Source: Lachnospiraceae bacterium (lineage in GTDB: Bacteria; Bacillota; Clostridia; Lachnospirales; Lachnospiraceae). From it: a stretch of 64,000 bases of DNA. How positions within the stretch are numbered: the stretch's first letter is position 1; each line of letters opens with the position of its first letter. The stretch is from positions 1 to 64,000 of the forward strand of contig WRLH01000010.1 of the NCBI GenBank assembly GCA_009777715.1. The letters run 5' to 3'. A program made the position numbers and the translations under genes. Shown here one piece after another: positions 19,501 through 27,374 of this stretch. The notes under the pieces were generated by a model. It did not search any database, was not told the DNA's origin, and worked only from the letters and a program-made list of their open reading frames with translations.

Positions 19501-22500
19501 TAAGTTAGCCTCGTTTGGCTGTCCTTATAGACATTAACGACTGGGGTTGAATCCGCCTGCCACCAATTTGCCGTCCCGGCCCACACCGCAGGGTCAATGG
19601 ACACGGTGACTGGTGTACCGTTGGTAAATGATCCGCTAATTGCCAGCGTCCTCGTTGTGCCGCTTCCGGTCAGAATACCCTTAACAATATCCGGGTCAGA
19701 AAGCTTAATCATGTCAGCGGTGAGATTATTAACTGCTTGGCTAAATGTAAGGGTAATTGCTGTTGTGTCGGCTGTCCAGTCCGTGCCGTTGGCCGAAGCG
19801 TTAAATGTCACGATCGTGGTCGAACTGCGGCCGATGGTGATATTACGGGCCGTCGGGACTATGCGATAGTCTGCGCCGTCACTGATTGTAATCCCGGCAT
19901 TTGCCGTGACAGCTTGCAAGTTTTTAATGTCCACTCCAATCAGCCACTCTGTGCCATCTGTACCGATAGCAACCGGGTCACTCCAATCAGCAGCATTAAG
20001 GCCGTTAAAAGTAATCTGTGTACGTGCCAAAGATGAAACCGGCTCATCAAATTTGATGATGATGCCTGTTGTATCATAAAGGCCCGGTGTTCCGCCGACA
20101 AGCTCCAGCGAAAAATCAATTTCCGCACCCCGGCGGTAGACGGTAATCGGCGCGGGCTGATCTGTAACCGTATATCCGCCAAAGTTGGCGATCGCAACGG
20201 TAAAAGCAGCCTCATTGGCAAACATCATTGATGACAGCGAGATCCGCCATGTGTCGCTTACCGTTAAAAGCGGATTGGCCGCCGAAAGCATTGCTTGCGT
20301 GATAAGAGTGCCGTTAATGCTCACCGCCGAAAAAGGCAAAGATATAGCCTTGTCAAAGGCAAGCTCAATATAATCAGATGTCGCAAAGCCTGATACGCCC
20401 CCTTTCTGCTCAGCAAGAACCGAAAGTATTTCTAAGAAGCTAAAATTTAAGTGGACAGCGTTACCCGGCATATCAAAAGTAAATGTAATATAATTTTCGC
20501 CAAACATTGTTCCCCGGTCTTCTTCATTAAGCAAATCCGCTGGCGTAACACCTTGGAAAGCGTACCCGTCCGGATAAAAAACGGTCGCCGTGATTTCTAC
20601 GCCGGGGGCAGCCAATACTCCGCCGTTATCGGTGAAACCAGCCGGGTCGCCGCTCATCTCAAGCCTAAAGTCATTATTATTTGGCAACGTGTACGTAATC
20701 GGCAACGCGCCGCTATCGTCCGTTGCGGTGGTCACCAAAACTGTGACATCAGCGTCCGGCATAGTAAATGTATAAGTATAATTGTGGGCGGCAACCGATT
20801 GGGTAAACGGTACCTGGGCCCCTGTTGCTGTATTGGTTATCGAAACCGATTCAATCAGCTTTGAAAAATCTGTCCGTGCATATTGAAGCCTGACCGCATT
20901 GCCGGAAGCAACGCCAAAGCGCGTTAAAAGAATCAGGAAGTCCGCACCATTTATGACAGAAGTGTCATTTATAGTCAAATCAAATCCATCATGCCCTTGG
21001 CTATTTATTACCCCGGCCGGGCCGGTCGTTATATCCAATGTCACCTCTTCTTTTGGCATGACAAAGGAAATCTCCCAGCTGGGCATCGCATAGTAATGTG
21101 TGGTCTCAATGGCATAATCTATTTCATTGCCCGAAGCGTCCTTTAATGACAAGGCTTTGATCGTCCTTAGGCCTGTCATGTCAAACCAGTCGCCGACATC
21201 GGGACAAGACCCATTAATTGTGGCAACCAAGGTAACCAATGCTCCCTCGGCGGCTGATCGTGGTCCCTCAACATTTATTTCATTGGCAAGGCTTGAGTCA
21301 TAATCGACATAAAAACCAAACGGCGTAACGTTAATATCATAAAGCTCCCCAAAAATCAGCGTCGGGAAGCCGTTGTTAACGGCGGGATTCATTTGCCAGG
21401 TCGTGTCAAAATTGAAGTTGAAAGTTGATTTAGTTTGCATTTGTGTTTCAGTACGGAATAAAGCGTTTGAAGCACTATCCCCTCTTGCTTGGTCTGCCGT
21501 GCCGTAAAGCAGATAAACATTACTAAAGCCGCCGCCGCCAGTAAATCTGACATGGGATCCGTATGTTGTGCCTTGAGAGTTTTCATATTTTACTGTTCCG
21601 GCATTATAAAGGGAGTTAATAAGAGAGTTGTCAATATAGTTCACCAAGCCCGAAGCTGAACCATAACCCCCTGAACTGTTGTTTGTCCCTCCGGCGTGTG
21701 AAATTATCGTTCCCGTGTTATAGCAGTTCCTTAGAATACTAGATTCAACGTGGTCCCCAACAAGCCCGGCGGCGTAAGTAGTAGGACTATAGGGGGTGTT
21801 GCTTGTCCCGGTTGCGGTTATTGTCCCTTGGTTGTAACTTCTTTCGATGACCGCCCCTTCTTGATTAACTGCGGCAATTCCCGCCGCGCGATGACGGTTA
21901 GAGATCGCTCCGCTGTTAAAGCAATATGAAATGATGCCGCCGCCGTAAGAGCCATTGTTTATGGCTGCTATGCCTCCGGTAAATGAGTCATAATTATCGA
22001 CAGTCACAGCTGCTGTGTTGTATGTATTGGTTATCGTGCCGTAGTTGTAGGCCGCTATGCTGCCTGTGAACTGTCCGCCCTCTATCGTCCCGCCATTAAC
22101 AAAGCAATTTTCAATTGTGCCGTAGTTGTAGGTCGCTATTGCTGCTACGTAACCGGACGAGTCCGGAGCGATGCTCACATTTTCAAAGCCGAGGTTCTTT
22201 ATGATTCCGTCCTCGCCAAGTATCGCAATCAGGCCGAAATTGAGTAATGATGCGGCATTATTCTCAAGTCCCCAAATAAGATGGCCCTGTCCGTCCAAAA
22301 TACCGGTAAATTCATCATTATTTGCCAAAGGCTCCCACTCCGCTGTGCTTAAATCAATGTCAGCAGTCAGATGGTAGTTGGCGCTAAGATCATTTGCCAT
22401 TGCTTCCAGCCCCGCCCGATCGGAGATGGGAATCGAACCCGCAGAAATTGGAGTGTCCGTATCTTTAATGAAAGTTCCGACAGGTCCTGAAAAAGACATC

Positions 22501-23030
22501 ATCATGCCCGGCGAACGCGCAAACGACTGGAGAAGATCTATTTCGCTAAAGTCCATTTCCGGCTCAAGGACATGGACGACAATCAAAAGCGGTTCGTCTT
22601 CTTGGGCCAGACGGTAACCAGCCGGAAGATGCGGCGTAAAGAAGTAAAGTCCCGGTTCTTCCGGGTCAAAGGCCGGATAACTTGACCACGTGACTCCCTC
22701 AACAAATACGCTGCTTCCGTCTTCTAAAAATCCCTCAACCCTTGTCGGCAAGACTAAATCATAACCTGATTCGATTTCACCGTATTCATAAATCTGGAGA
22801 TAGAAATCATCGTTTGGATTGCCCAACATCTTTAGGACGATGTCATCGCTATCATCTAAACTACCATGCTCATCTTCCGTTTTAATGTCATCGGTTTCTT
22901 CTTCTAATTCTAAATGCGAAAAGGTGTGATTAAATTCTTCGGCAAAAACTCCCGCCGGGATATTGCCGGAAAGCATGGCAAAAACCATCGTCCATGCCAA
23001 GAATTTTGTGAATAGTTTACTGATTTTCAT
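13575..23030 (-). CDS. Giant multidomain cell-surface protein (3151 residues)
   Basis: Secreted protein with a signal peptide (1 to about 31), an acidic linker, and GLUG-type repeats (about 190-530, recurring Y-N-Y-G-T-I-x-N and G-G-I-A-A). Many Ig-like or SbsA-like beta domains follow (about 600-1900), then an unusual glycine-rich beta region (about 2000-2430) and a fibronectin III-like domain (N-A-P-G-A-V-D-G-V, about 2640). A Pro/Glu/Ser stalk and a single C-terminal membrane helix with basic tail R-R-G-L-L (about 3115-3151) end the protein. There is no LPXTG, so it is held by the helix rather than by sortase. The start is set at the ATG preceded by GGAGG, 5 nt away; a TTG 12 nt upstream overlaps that site. 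Likely an adhesin or matrix/cell-contact protein. The GCTT microsatellite upstream suggests variable expression. Confidence 0.85.
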   Translation of the reverse strand: MKISKLFTKFLAWTMVFAMLSGNIPAGVFAEEFNHTFSHLELEEETDDIKTEDEHGSLDDSDDIVLKMLGNPNDDFYLQIYEYGEIESGYDLVLPTRVEGFLEDGSSVFVEGVTWSSYPAFDPEEPGLYFFTPHLPAGYRLAQEDEPLLIVVHVLEPEMDFSEIDLLQSFARSPGMMMSFSGPVGTFIKDTDTPISAGSIPISDRAGLEAMANDLSANYHLTADIDLSTAEWEPLANNDEFTGILDGQGHLIWGLENNAASLLNFGLIAILGEDGIIKNLGFENVSIAPDSSGYVAAIATYNYGTIENCFVNGGTIEGGQFTGSIAAYNYGTITNTYNTAAVTVDNYDSFTGGIAAINNGSYGGGIISYCFNSGAISNRHRAAGIAAVNQEGAVIERSYNQGTITATGTSNTPYSPTTYAAGLVGDHVESSILRNCYNTGTIISHAGGTNNSSGGYGSASGLVNYIDNSLINSLYNAGTVKYENSQGTTYGSHVRFTGGGGFSNVYLLYGTADQARGDSASNALFRTETQMQTKSTFNFNFDTTWQMNPAVNNGFPTLIFGELYDINVTPFGFYVDYDSSLANEINVEGPRSAAEGALVTLVATINGSCPDVGDWFDMTGLRTIKALSLKDASGNEIDYAIETTHYYAMPSWEISFVMPKEEVTLDITTGPAGVINSQGHDGFDLTINDTSVINGADFLILLTRFGVASGNAVRLQYARTDFSKLIESVSITNTATGAQVPFTQSVAAHNYTYTFTMPDADVTVLVTTATDDSGALPITYTLPNNNDFRLEMSGDPAGFTDNGGVLAAPGVEITATVFYPDGYAFQGVTPADLLNEEDRGTMFGENYITFTFDMPGNAVHLNFSFLEILSVLAEQKGGVSGFATSDYIELAFDKAISLPFSAVSINGTLITQAMLSAANPLLTVSDTWRISLSSMMFANEAAFTVAIANFGGYTVTDQPAPITVYRRGAEIDFSLELVGGTPGLYDTTGIIIKFDEPVSSLARTQITFNGLNAADWSDPVAIGTDGTEWLIGVDIKNLQAVTANAGITISDGADYRIVPTARNITIGRSSTTIVTFNASANGTDWTADTTAITLTFSQAVNNLTADMIKLSDPDIVKGILTGSGTTRTLAISGSFTNGTPVTVSIDPAVWAGTANWWQADSTPVVNVYKDSQTRLTYTVDTDGAFGRATTRNLIFTFSEAIDEFPGTLEFTAAAISPDLISANGIPEKLDALGMEWAYPVTFSTNLSGTRVSIDPLPWFIIAGDNNHFIELHRMQDLSYTVQQLGGSGITVSSTGILLIFNESVELTKDDLSLSISGSQLPAGYTINPDIVTPYNNDMTGTRWLIPIAPTYGMLGHGSHTLRVTVGDANGRLNTYAPGVDERTLAVRARNVNVSVNSAYMLDFYVTRSAGNGGGQDGAADTLGIAVTIFDINGRPLTAHNGFGSFNEQTNIVIEGVAIDTWKPTGSPIQRRVTTRWNDDDGSVTFSYGIAQQFENGDTATVAVSGFIGTLGRSPENYQHYVMVDPAPKTVTLYKDTRFHAAFSAEERGFGGMDPAMQLFGEVRPIILSLNTPAPDDFVLEPGHIEIRMRDGTLVPVTKVTRISNTAWELERASSNLEGTAIVTITHPRAVIDSFYGLPLMLRRDSRIDINIDSVEQLDGIDEEKATRTLRVTLSSTRAALNQPLTVGIDVLNTGRLVSNNTVIATSNGDGTWTAEFKIRRDADSDRFLYLNALVRNGDNLTVRLNHAGNRTTTFDPDKQQATVIVYNSLEWETMNFDRVRLDAASPSVIHTSQTDRTINLSGFWGDYGLFELSKIHIVPKDGSSPHVIDIEALPEFYVQHPLPSSVFQHSLKVTLPNAFGPGLYDIYFETTGDHPSTRNWNNPGYRRDPVISNTITVEITEDISYVRNIYGILAVTQRANGTFAVETFAGENMSGKAAGQTLLTVRGVIDGQSPNEWKIVGDALINNVLDFRAPGQQNALTVKQNDGNVIIESQNGTLNWNGIRVMNGFRIDLDSTKTYRNERTAAQMGNINLSDVLIENYGGQNASFDFFIMAGESNAIKVYEKEFSVGGSISITGGLPNFLEDSLEADFNMYDMILGGEALSGMPPLHATANAKFEPGKLFGSFISAKGDFGFGLNTLPEVNPNYMEMRGKVGLADVFTIEGEFVFAWGRLGNRVVFMPDTMYVYAGIDQAAGIPLIPPIVVGYITGLGGGVSGLAQTAFGNFDRLPPVKLTMTASFKDVTGKILSVEKATLTVGPTQFSFIVEEAELMKVVKLKDTGFEMRLVERNGFIDSTLELRANMEVLGGLISGHASLYLATIRSNMSSTEQAYYSSIAGGSFRLPEGYEADALQNGFYFEGKLWARVEANLLGIQAAAWGELFVSKVKISGGVGASLNVWNILSVGFEAYVTYTFADNKFSFGRSMIPADEGLVIAVDDKGNKMMFGNIRSRGSASSGNSNPLARVIPAPGVIIGVETGDLIAIYTDTKYTEVDVYIDDVLHEVLLSDDGGVWQETDETQIRSYVAFYVAQADGDYSFGASGANAGGALWYDAYLIEDLPKLASLSVSGTEAKWTLDVAASDKASVLGERLRVRLSLYNAHGDIVAELGDYSASGLNHNFASALPGNLDSGEYSISAMLYERSLMPFNYVFDNDDGTSTTITQYDEDVYHIMASNSFNYTNANAPGAVDGVSVTELPNGEFRVTWNAVTGADGYIVDVVGSDGAMVNGLYDHLVEGGDETSVVFQGGAVTVTDIETGENLHFGIQFGETYTVYVRAYKNIVGTDPLNAGFTAPLLGAAGNAILNVSEPIIPELWVSVDGANIIDNGDGGIIYAVASRDVTVKITTETTALGVTIDGVSAAGSGGVYALSFIVADDGAVNIPVVVTGATGDTNATVVSVLIDTIAPVIFVDSASGLANGGKINVSGFLSGGNELYVNGTEVDLDNGLFSYKDDMETTTISLGMTDEGEEIFGAAITTLSLMAVSPSGRTAETSLEVIYVAEEKKDDGPKAPDNSRPNLPSNPEPEPTPSPEPSPEPDDLAVAPSRPRRYTPSLSQPDSTPEEDLAMADSPGDGKPDPEESQEAEADSEEAPVPITIDEAETLAQPEASEPSPGINRTLVRWLWIGGACGLGALIALIVLKRRGLLTVFFNNKKS

Positions 23031-23110
23031 ATGTACCTCCAAGATTTTCCAAAACTTGCAACTTAGGCCGCTAGCGGCAAGGGATTTATTTCCGACTGAA
23101 ACACAAGAAA

Positions 23111-23139
23111 GCGGCTCGCCCTGTGATAGGGAAAGCCGC
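23111..23139 (-). promoter_or_regulatory. Leader hairpin of the giant surface-protein gene
   Basis: In the minus-strand leader, GCGGCT pairs with AGCCGC and an inner CCCT with AGGG around a 5-nt loop, separated by a 2x2 internal loop. It lies about 80 nt before the start codon. A weak TTGACA (23173-23168) sits upstream, without a good -10 at 17 nt. It could be an attenuator or an mRNA-stabilising structure. Confidence 0.4.
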
Positions 23140-23189
23140 CGATAGTTAAGCTATACATTTTGTGGTATGTCAAAAGAGCGGAATTATCC

Positions 23190-23259
<70 letters not shown>

Positions 23260-23398
23260 AAAATTGTGATCGTAATTCATCAAACTTGTCAAGCTCTTTC
23301 GTGAAAGTTTTTGAAATTATTGCGCACATCGCGGCACAATAATCCTATGTCTATTATATGGATTTGGCGGGGGAATTTCAAGAGGTTTTTGGAAAAAA

Positions 23399-23782
23399 TT
23401 AAAAAATCCATTTAACGTCATACTTCTGGATCTCCTCATCTGCGGTTACAAGTGTCATGTCTTCAATTTGCGCGGTTGCAATAATGAGCCTGTCAAATGG
23501 GTCACGATGATAAAATGGAAGTGCAAATAAGCCGTTCAAATATTCGTCATTTATGGGCATAATTTCAAAATAATTATCGTTTACAAGTTGGCGTAAGACA
23601 GGAAAGCCGCCGGGGAATTTGTATTTACCGATATTCATTTTCAATGCAATTTCCCATAAAGAAACGACACTAACGAAACATTGATTTACAGGATCAAAAA
23701 TAATTGATTTCGCTTTATTAGACAGCTTAACATCGTTTTCAAAAAGCCAAAGAACTATTTGGGTGTCAAGTAGATATTTCAT
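23399..23782 (-). CDS. PIN-domain (VapC-like) ribonuclease toxin
   Basis: PIN-domain protein of 127 residues, probable RNA endonuclease toxin. Acidic metal-binding positions are D6 (Y-L-L-D-T-Q), E44 (S-L-W-E-I-A-L-K), D94 and D97 (H-R-D-P-F-D-R) and D115. The D-T-Q-I-V-L-W-L start matches the COG3744 branch found with DUF2281-type antitoxins. It overlaps the antitoxin gene by 4 nt (ATGA), indicating coupled translation. All catalytic residues look intact, unlike the PIN remnant at 61845-61946. Confidence 0.88.
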   Translation of the reverse strand: MKYLLDTQIVLWLFENDVKLSNKAKSIIFDPVNQCFVSVVSLWEIALKMNIGKYKFPGGFPVLRQLVNDNYFEIMPINDEYLNGLFALPFYHRDPFDRLIIATAQIEDMTLVTADEEIQKYDVKWIF

Positions 23783-24018
23783 TCCATGTACTCCCTCATT
23801 TCATCAAGCGGTGCGTTAAAATCAGCGGCTATCCATGTTTTGCCTTCCATGCAACCGAGTAACGCTTTTCGCCTTTCGACAATTTCTTTCGGCGTTAGGG
23901 GAGTTAACATAGGCTTAAACTCAGCCATAACAATATCATGTAAAAACACGCTGACCGCCCTTAGCGTATTTTCGGGAAGCAGTTCTATGTCTCTGTGCAG
24001 TTGCTGTCTGAGTTCCAT
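23779..24018 (-). CDS. Antitoxin of the PIN toxin (DUF2281-like)
   Basis: Acidic protein of 79 residues whose C-terminal stretch, G-K-T-W-I-A-A-D-F-N-A-P-L-D-E-M, matches the toxin-binding tail of DUF2281-type antitoxins. The N-terminal half, L-L-P-E-N-T-L-R-A-V-S-V-F, is helical and likely binds DNA or dimerises. GAGGTG lies 6 nt before the ATG. It is the first gene of the pair and probably represses it at the palindrome in the promoter. Confidence 0.75.
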   Translation of the reverse strand: MELRQQLHRDIELLPENTLRAVSVFLHDIVMAEFKPMLTPLTPKEIVERRKALLGCMEGKTWIAADFNAPLDEMREYME

Positions 24019-24053
24019 AATACACCTCTTTAAAAAATATATTTTTATTAATC

Positions 24054-24081
24054 ATTATAGCATGGATAAATCCATTGTCAA
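24054..24081 (-). promoter_or_regulatory. Toxin-antitoxin promoter with palindromic operator
   Basis: TTGACA (24081-24076), 16-nt spacer, TATAAT (24059-24054). Nearly the whole spacer is the palindrome ATGGAT-AA-ATCCAT (24062-24075), a probable autorepression site for the antitoxin. Confidence 0.78.
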
Positions 24082-24092
24082 GAAAAATGGCA

Positions 24093-26549
24093 CTAGCGCA
24101 ACACATACTCATAACCCCCGCGGCGCATATTCCTGGCCATCAAATAGCCATTGTCAATCCGGGGCAGTTTTAGTGAAAATACGATCTCTTCATTGCTATT
24201 TAAAAGCCTTAAGGTCTTGCCGCTTTGCAAATTAAAGTTCATTAAAAAGCCCTTTAATGCGTCTTTGGTGCGAAAGTTCCTGCCATATAGAATTGCCGTC
24301 TGCCCCGGCTTTAAGATGGTGTCGGCTAATATTTGCCGCCCGTCATTTAATGAATCCGTCTCTAAGTAAAATTTGCGCAAATCTATCTCATAAGGATAGG
24401 GGTTATAAATGGCAATAAAATCATTGCTGCCCTGATGGTCAATTAAGCTGACAAGCGGAATGCCGCTTTCGTCAGCCTCAAGGACGAGTTCGATGGTTAT
24501 TGCTCCATTTAAAGCGTCGGCTGCCCCGACTGTTAAGATTTCGGCAGCCCTTTTTTCACCATTAACAAGCCAATGGGAAAAAACATGGCCGTCAGCTTTG
24601 GCCGCAGTTATGTTAACCGAATTGATGTCATAATAAAAACCGCTAAAATCCTCGGCTATTTTAATCGTATTTAACCGGATCTCGGCAAATTCATGGGATG
24701 ATACCGTGACAGTATAACCACTAGGGCTAACTGCAAGGAATTTTTCAATTTGCTTTCGCATTTCCGCTGGCCGCTTTTTCCCAAAATCAATAATTCCCTC
24801 AACCTGGCTATCCACATAGCCAAGGCTTGACCATGTACCACGAAGCTGGGCCCCGCCAGCGCGGAAATTGTGGTAAAGCTCGTTTGCCCGCTCCGCTTCT
24901 TTCCGGCGGACAGTTTTTTCGACTGCATCCGGTGAAAAATGATGGTTCATCAAATCGCATAAAACGGAAACAAACCGCGCCCGCATATCATCACGGCCAA
25001 CCAACGCAAGCAACAATGGCGAATAACCGCGGTCAGTCGGGGTAATCCCCAGAATCCGGCCAAGGGATTCATCAGACGCTGGCCCGCCATACAAACCAAA
25101 GGTCCAGTCCGTATCATAAAGAAGCCAACGCCATTTTCCGTCTGCTGTTGACTTTCCGTCTGCTGTTGACTTTCCGTCTGCTGTTGACTTTCCGTCTGCT
25201 GTTGACTTTCCGTCATCAAATTTTTCCCCGTCTTCGCCATAATAACGGTATACCTTGTAATTTCCCCATGGCCAGTCAAAATTGTTGGCATAAATCTGGA
25301 CTGCATAATAAGCAAAAAAATTATCAATATCTATCGCTGCAAGAAGTTCATTTAAAACATCATCATCGCCAATGTCATGATATAGATTAAAGATTTCTTC
25401 AAAATCCCCGGCCGCAATGACACTAAGCGGGTCTTCTTCATCAAAATGCTTATGGGCTGCCCCGCCTTGCAAAATCGCCCATTCACCGTTTTTTATCTCA
25501 TTTTTGTCATTTAAATAATCATCATCGTAATATTGCTTTATCCAAGCAAGGCCATAGTACTCGCCATTCAAAAAAACAGCGGCAGCCCGGCTCGACTGCG
25601 TATCAGGCAGTAAACTAGAAGCCATCTCTTGGGTAATCTCATCGCGCAGGAAAGCGAATGGGTTGTCGTTGGCATTATTCCTTAAAAGGATGCTGTCATA
25701 ACTGGTAATCGGCCGCCCATAATGCGTGAAATCGTCAGGGAAAAAATCGTAAGCAAAGGTACTTTTTTCCTCATCGTAGCTTTTTCTTGCATAAAGCCGG
25801 AATGATTTTTGGTTCATTGCCCGTGACCAGCCGCCATGAACCCTCATTCCGCCATTTTGCGAAAGGATTAATTGACCGTCTTGGTCAATTAATTCAATAT
25901 AAACAGGCCGCTCCGCTTCCCTGCCGCGCATATTAAAATTGGCCGGGGCCGGCGGGTCAGGATTTTCATCTTGGGTCTCGCTTAGGTATTGCTCGCGCAG
26001 CTTGCCGGGAACGGCTATTCCGTAGTCATCATCGTAGAGGTTAAAGGGCTCGGTAGAAAGAGAAAAAACCAAGGTATCAAAGCGCATAAAGACTTCATCG
26101 CCGACAAAATATGAATGGGTTTTTGTTGCCGTGTAGCTGCCGTCCGGCTTTAGGCCGCGGGCTTTTACGGTATAGGAACGCATTCCGCTCCCCCCGGCAA
26201 GGCGGATTTCGTCCGTATATAAAATGCCGCCTGTTGAATCCGGCGTTCTTCCGTCCAAGGTGTAGAAAATTTCGGTAATATCATTATTTAGCGTTTCGAA
26301 TGTGAGTAAAACTGTTTTTTCATAAAAATGCGCCGGGTGGGAAAAAATTATTTCTTCTTCATCAGCGTCATAAATTTCCGCTATGAAACCTTCTTCTTTT
26401 TCTTCTTTTTCTTCTTGATTAAATGCACTGGCTGTAACAAAGGTTTCTTGATTTGGGAATCCACTAAGTTTTTCGTAAGCAAGGCAAAAAATGGCGGCTA
26501 AAACGATTAATGATATTGCGGCAATGATTTTCCGCTTTTCTTTCGCCAT
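24093..26549 (-). CDS. CotH-family surface kinase-like protein
   Basis: Protein of 818 residues with an N-terminal membrane anchor or signal (6-25), an acidic linker, and a chitobiase/hexosaminidase-like beta domain (about 65-150, F-Y-T-L-D-G-R-T-P-D). The CotH kinase domain follows (about 195-540: M-R-V-H-G-G-W-S-R, K-S-F-R-L-Y-A-R-K, L-L-R-N-N-A-N-D, L-Y-D-T-D-W-T-F-G), with a lamin-tail-like C-terminal domain (about 700-810). CotH proteins are atypical protein kinases of spore coats and cell surfaces. A D-G-K-S-T-A repeat is inserted inside the kinase domain before the conserved W-R-W-L-L-Y-D-T-D. It lies 11 nt after the DUF4956 gene and near a VTC-domain gene, a recurrent association in Firmicutes. 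Confidence 0.85.
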   Translation of the reverse strand: MAKEKRKIIAAISLIVLAAIFCLAYEKLSGFPNQETFVTASAFNQEEKEEKEEGFIAEIYDADEEEIIFSHPAHFYEKTVLLTFETLNNDITEIFYTLDGRTPDSTGGILYTDEIRLAGGSGMRSYTVKARGLKPDGSYTATKTHSYFVGDEVFMRFDTLVFSLSTEPFNLYDDDYGIAVPGKLREQYLSETQDENPDPPAPANFNMRGREAERPVYIELIDQDGQLILSQNGGMRVHGGWSRAMNQKSFRLYARKSYDEEKSTFAYDFFPDDFTHYGRPITSYDSILLRNNANDNPFAFLRDEITQEMASSLLPDTQSSRAAAVFLNGEYYGLAWIKQYYDDDYLNDKNEIKNGEWAILQGGAAHKHFDEEDPLSVIAAGDFEEIFNLYHDIGDDDVLNELLAAIDIDNFFAYYAVQIYANNFDWPWGNYKVYRYYGEDGEKFDDGKSTADGKSTADGKSTADGKSTADGKWRWLLYDTDWTFGLYGGPASDESLGRILGITPTDRGYSPLLLALVGRDDMRARFVSVLCDLMNHHFSPDAVEKTVRRKEAERANELYHNFRAGGAQLRGTWSSLGYVDSQVEGIIDFGKKRPAEMRKQIEKFLAVSPSGYTVTVSSHEFAEIRLNTIKIAEDFSGFYYDINSVNITAAKADGHVFSHWLVNGEKRAAEILTVGAADALNGAITIELVLEADESGIPLVSLIDHQGSNDFIAIYNPYPYEIDLRKFYLETDSLNDGRQILADTILKPGQTAILYGRNFRTKDALKGFLMNFNLQSGKTLRLLNSNEEIVFSLKLPRIDNGYLMARNMRRGGYEYVLR
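25135..25214. repeat. 18-bp tandem repeat inside cotH-like gene
   Basis: Four identical copies of TTTCCGTCTGCTGTTGAC plus 8 bases of a fifth. It encodes in-frame D-G-K-S-T-A hexapeptides in the kinase domain, just before the conserved W-R-W-L-L-Y-D-T-D segment. The exact identity of the copies implies recent expansion. Confidence 0.95.
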
Positions 26550-26560
26550 CGGCTTCTCCT

Positions 26561-27223
26561 TTAATCACTAATATATTCCATCAGGACAACACTTTGGACA
26601 CCGCTTAGAACTTCAAGCTTTTCCTGCATTTTTATTTCCATCTTATCTACTTTGACTGTTACGGTCACTTCGGCATAATTATCATATGTAATTGAACTTT
26701 TTAGCTTTGCCCGATATGATTCAAGGATTTCAAAAACTGATTCCCGCGCCGATAAATCATATTTTACAATACAGACAAACCTTTTGACTCCGCCAGTCAC
26801 TATCGAAAAAACCAGATATACGCCAGCGATTAAAAATGTCCCGATTAAAGCCAGCGGAAAAAGCCCTGCCCCGCTGGTAAGCCCGGCGGCAATCGCCAGG
26901 AATAAGAAGCCGATATCAAGCGGGTCTTTGACTGCTGCCCGGAAGCGGACAATCGATAACGCCCCCACCATTCCCAGTGAAAGGACCAGGTTTTGGGAAA
27001 TCGTCATGATAATAAAGGCTGTCGTCAAGCAGGTGATGACGTTTAAGAGGTTGAAGCTCTCACTATAGACCGCTCCTTTATAAAAAAAGCGGTAGACAAA
27101 ATAAATCGTGGTTCCGCATATCAATGCGGTTAAAAGGCACGCGGTGATGTGGGCTGGGGTCAGCCTTGTAATAATGCTTGCCTGTTCTAGGCTGTCTGTG
27201 AGTTCCCTGATAATATTGGTCAT
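26561..27223 (-). CDS. DUF4956 membrane protein
   Basis: Protein of 220 residues with about four membrane helices (about 25-155) and a cytoplasmic C-terminal domain resembling an ACT-like alpha/beta fold. The diagnostic stretch is M-V-G-A-L-S-I-V-R-F-R-A-A-V-K-D-P-L-D (about 85-103), highly conserved in DUF4956. GGGAGG lies 6 nt before the ATG. In many Firmicutes this family sits beside VTC-domain and CotH genes, as here, suggesting a shared role in surface phosphorylation or polyphosphate metabolism; that role is inferred, not demonstrated. Confidence 0.85.
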   Translation of the reverse strand: MTNIIRELTDSLEQASIITRLTPAHITACLLTALICGTTIYFVYRFFYKGAVYSESFNLLNVITCLTTAFIIMTISQNLVLSLGMVGALSIVRFRAAVKDPLDIGFLFLAIAAGLTSGAGLFPLALIGTFLIAGVYLVFSIVTGGVKRFVCIVKYDLSARESVFEILESYRAKLKSSITYDNYAEVTVTVKVDKMEIKMQEKLEVLSGVQSVVLMEYISD

Positions 27224-27256
27224 GGTTTTCCTCCCAAGGCTTTTATAAAATCGTCA

Positions 27257-27356
27257 GGCAAAATATAACTCTTCGTGACTGTGCCCTAAATGGCGTTAAA
27301 ATAAAATCATTAGGACGGATAGAAGGCGGCCAAGGTCACGAAGAGTTATTTTTGCC
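27257..27356. repeat. 100-bp element bounded by a 22-bp inverted repeat
   Basis: Arms ATAACTCTTCGTGAC (27265-27279) and GTCACGAAGAGTTAT (27335-27349) match perfectly. The pairing extends outward as GGCAAAA/TTTTGCC with a one-base bulge, enclosing 55 nt. It fills most of the 151-bp gap between the VTC and DUF4956 genes. As RNA it would form a long stem; as DNA it resembles a miniature inverted-repeat element. Confidence 0.8.
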
Positions 27357-27374
27357 TTCCTCTTAATCATACCA

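Noticed and set aside
13759..22617. Many plus-strand open frames opposite the giant surface-protein gene
   Set aside because: They are antisense shadows of a long, coherent minus-strand frame with signal peptide and anchor; none has a good ribosome site.
23043..23145. Possible c-di-GMP (GEMM-I) riboswitch in the leader of the giant surface-protein gene
   Set aside because: CACAGGGCGAGCC and GCGGCCTAAG look suggestive, but the conserved GACGCAAAGCC segment and the proper helices are missing; kept only as a leader hairpin.
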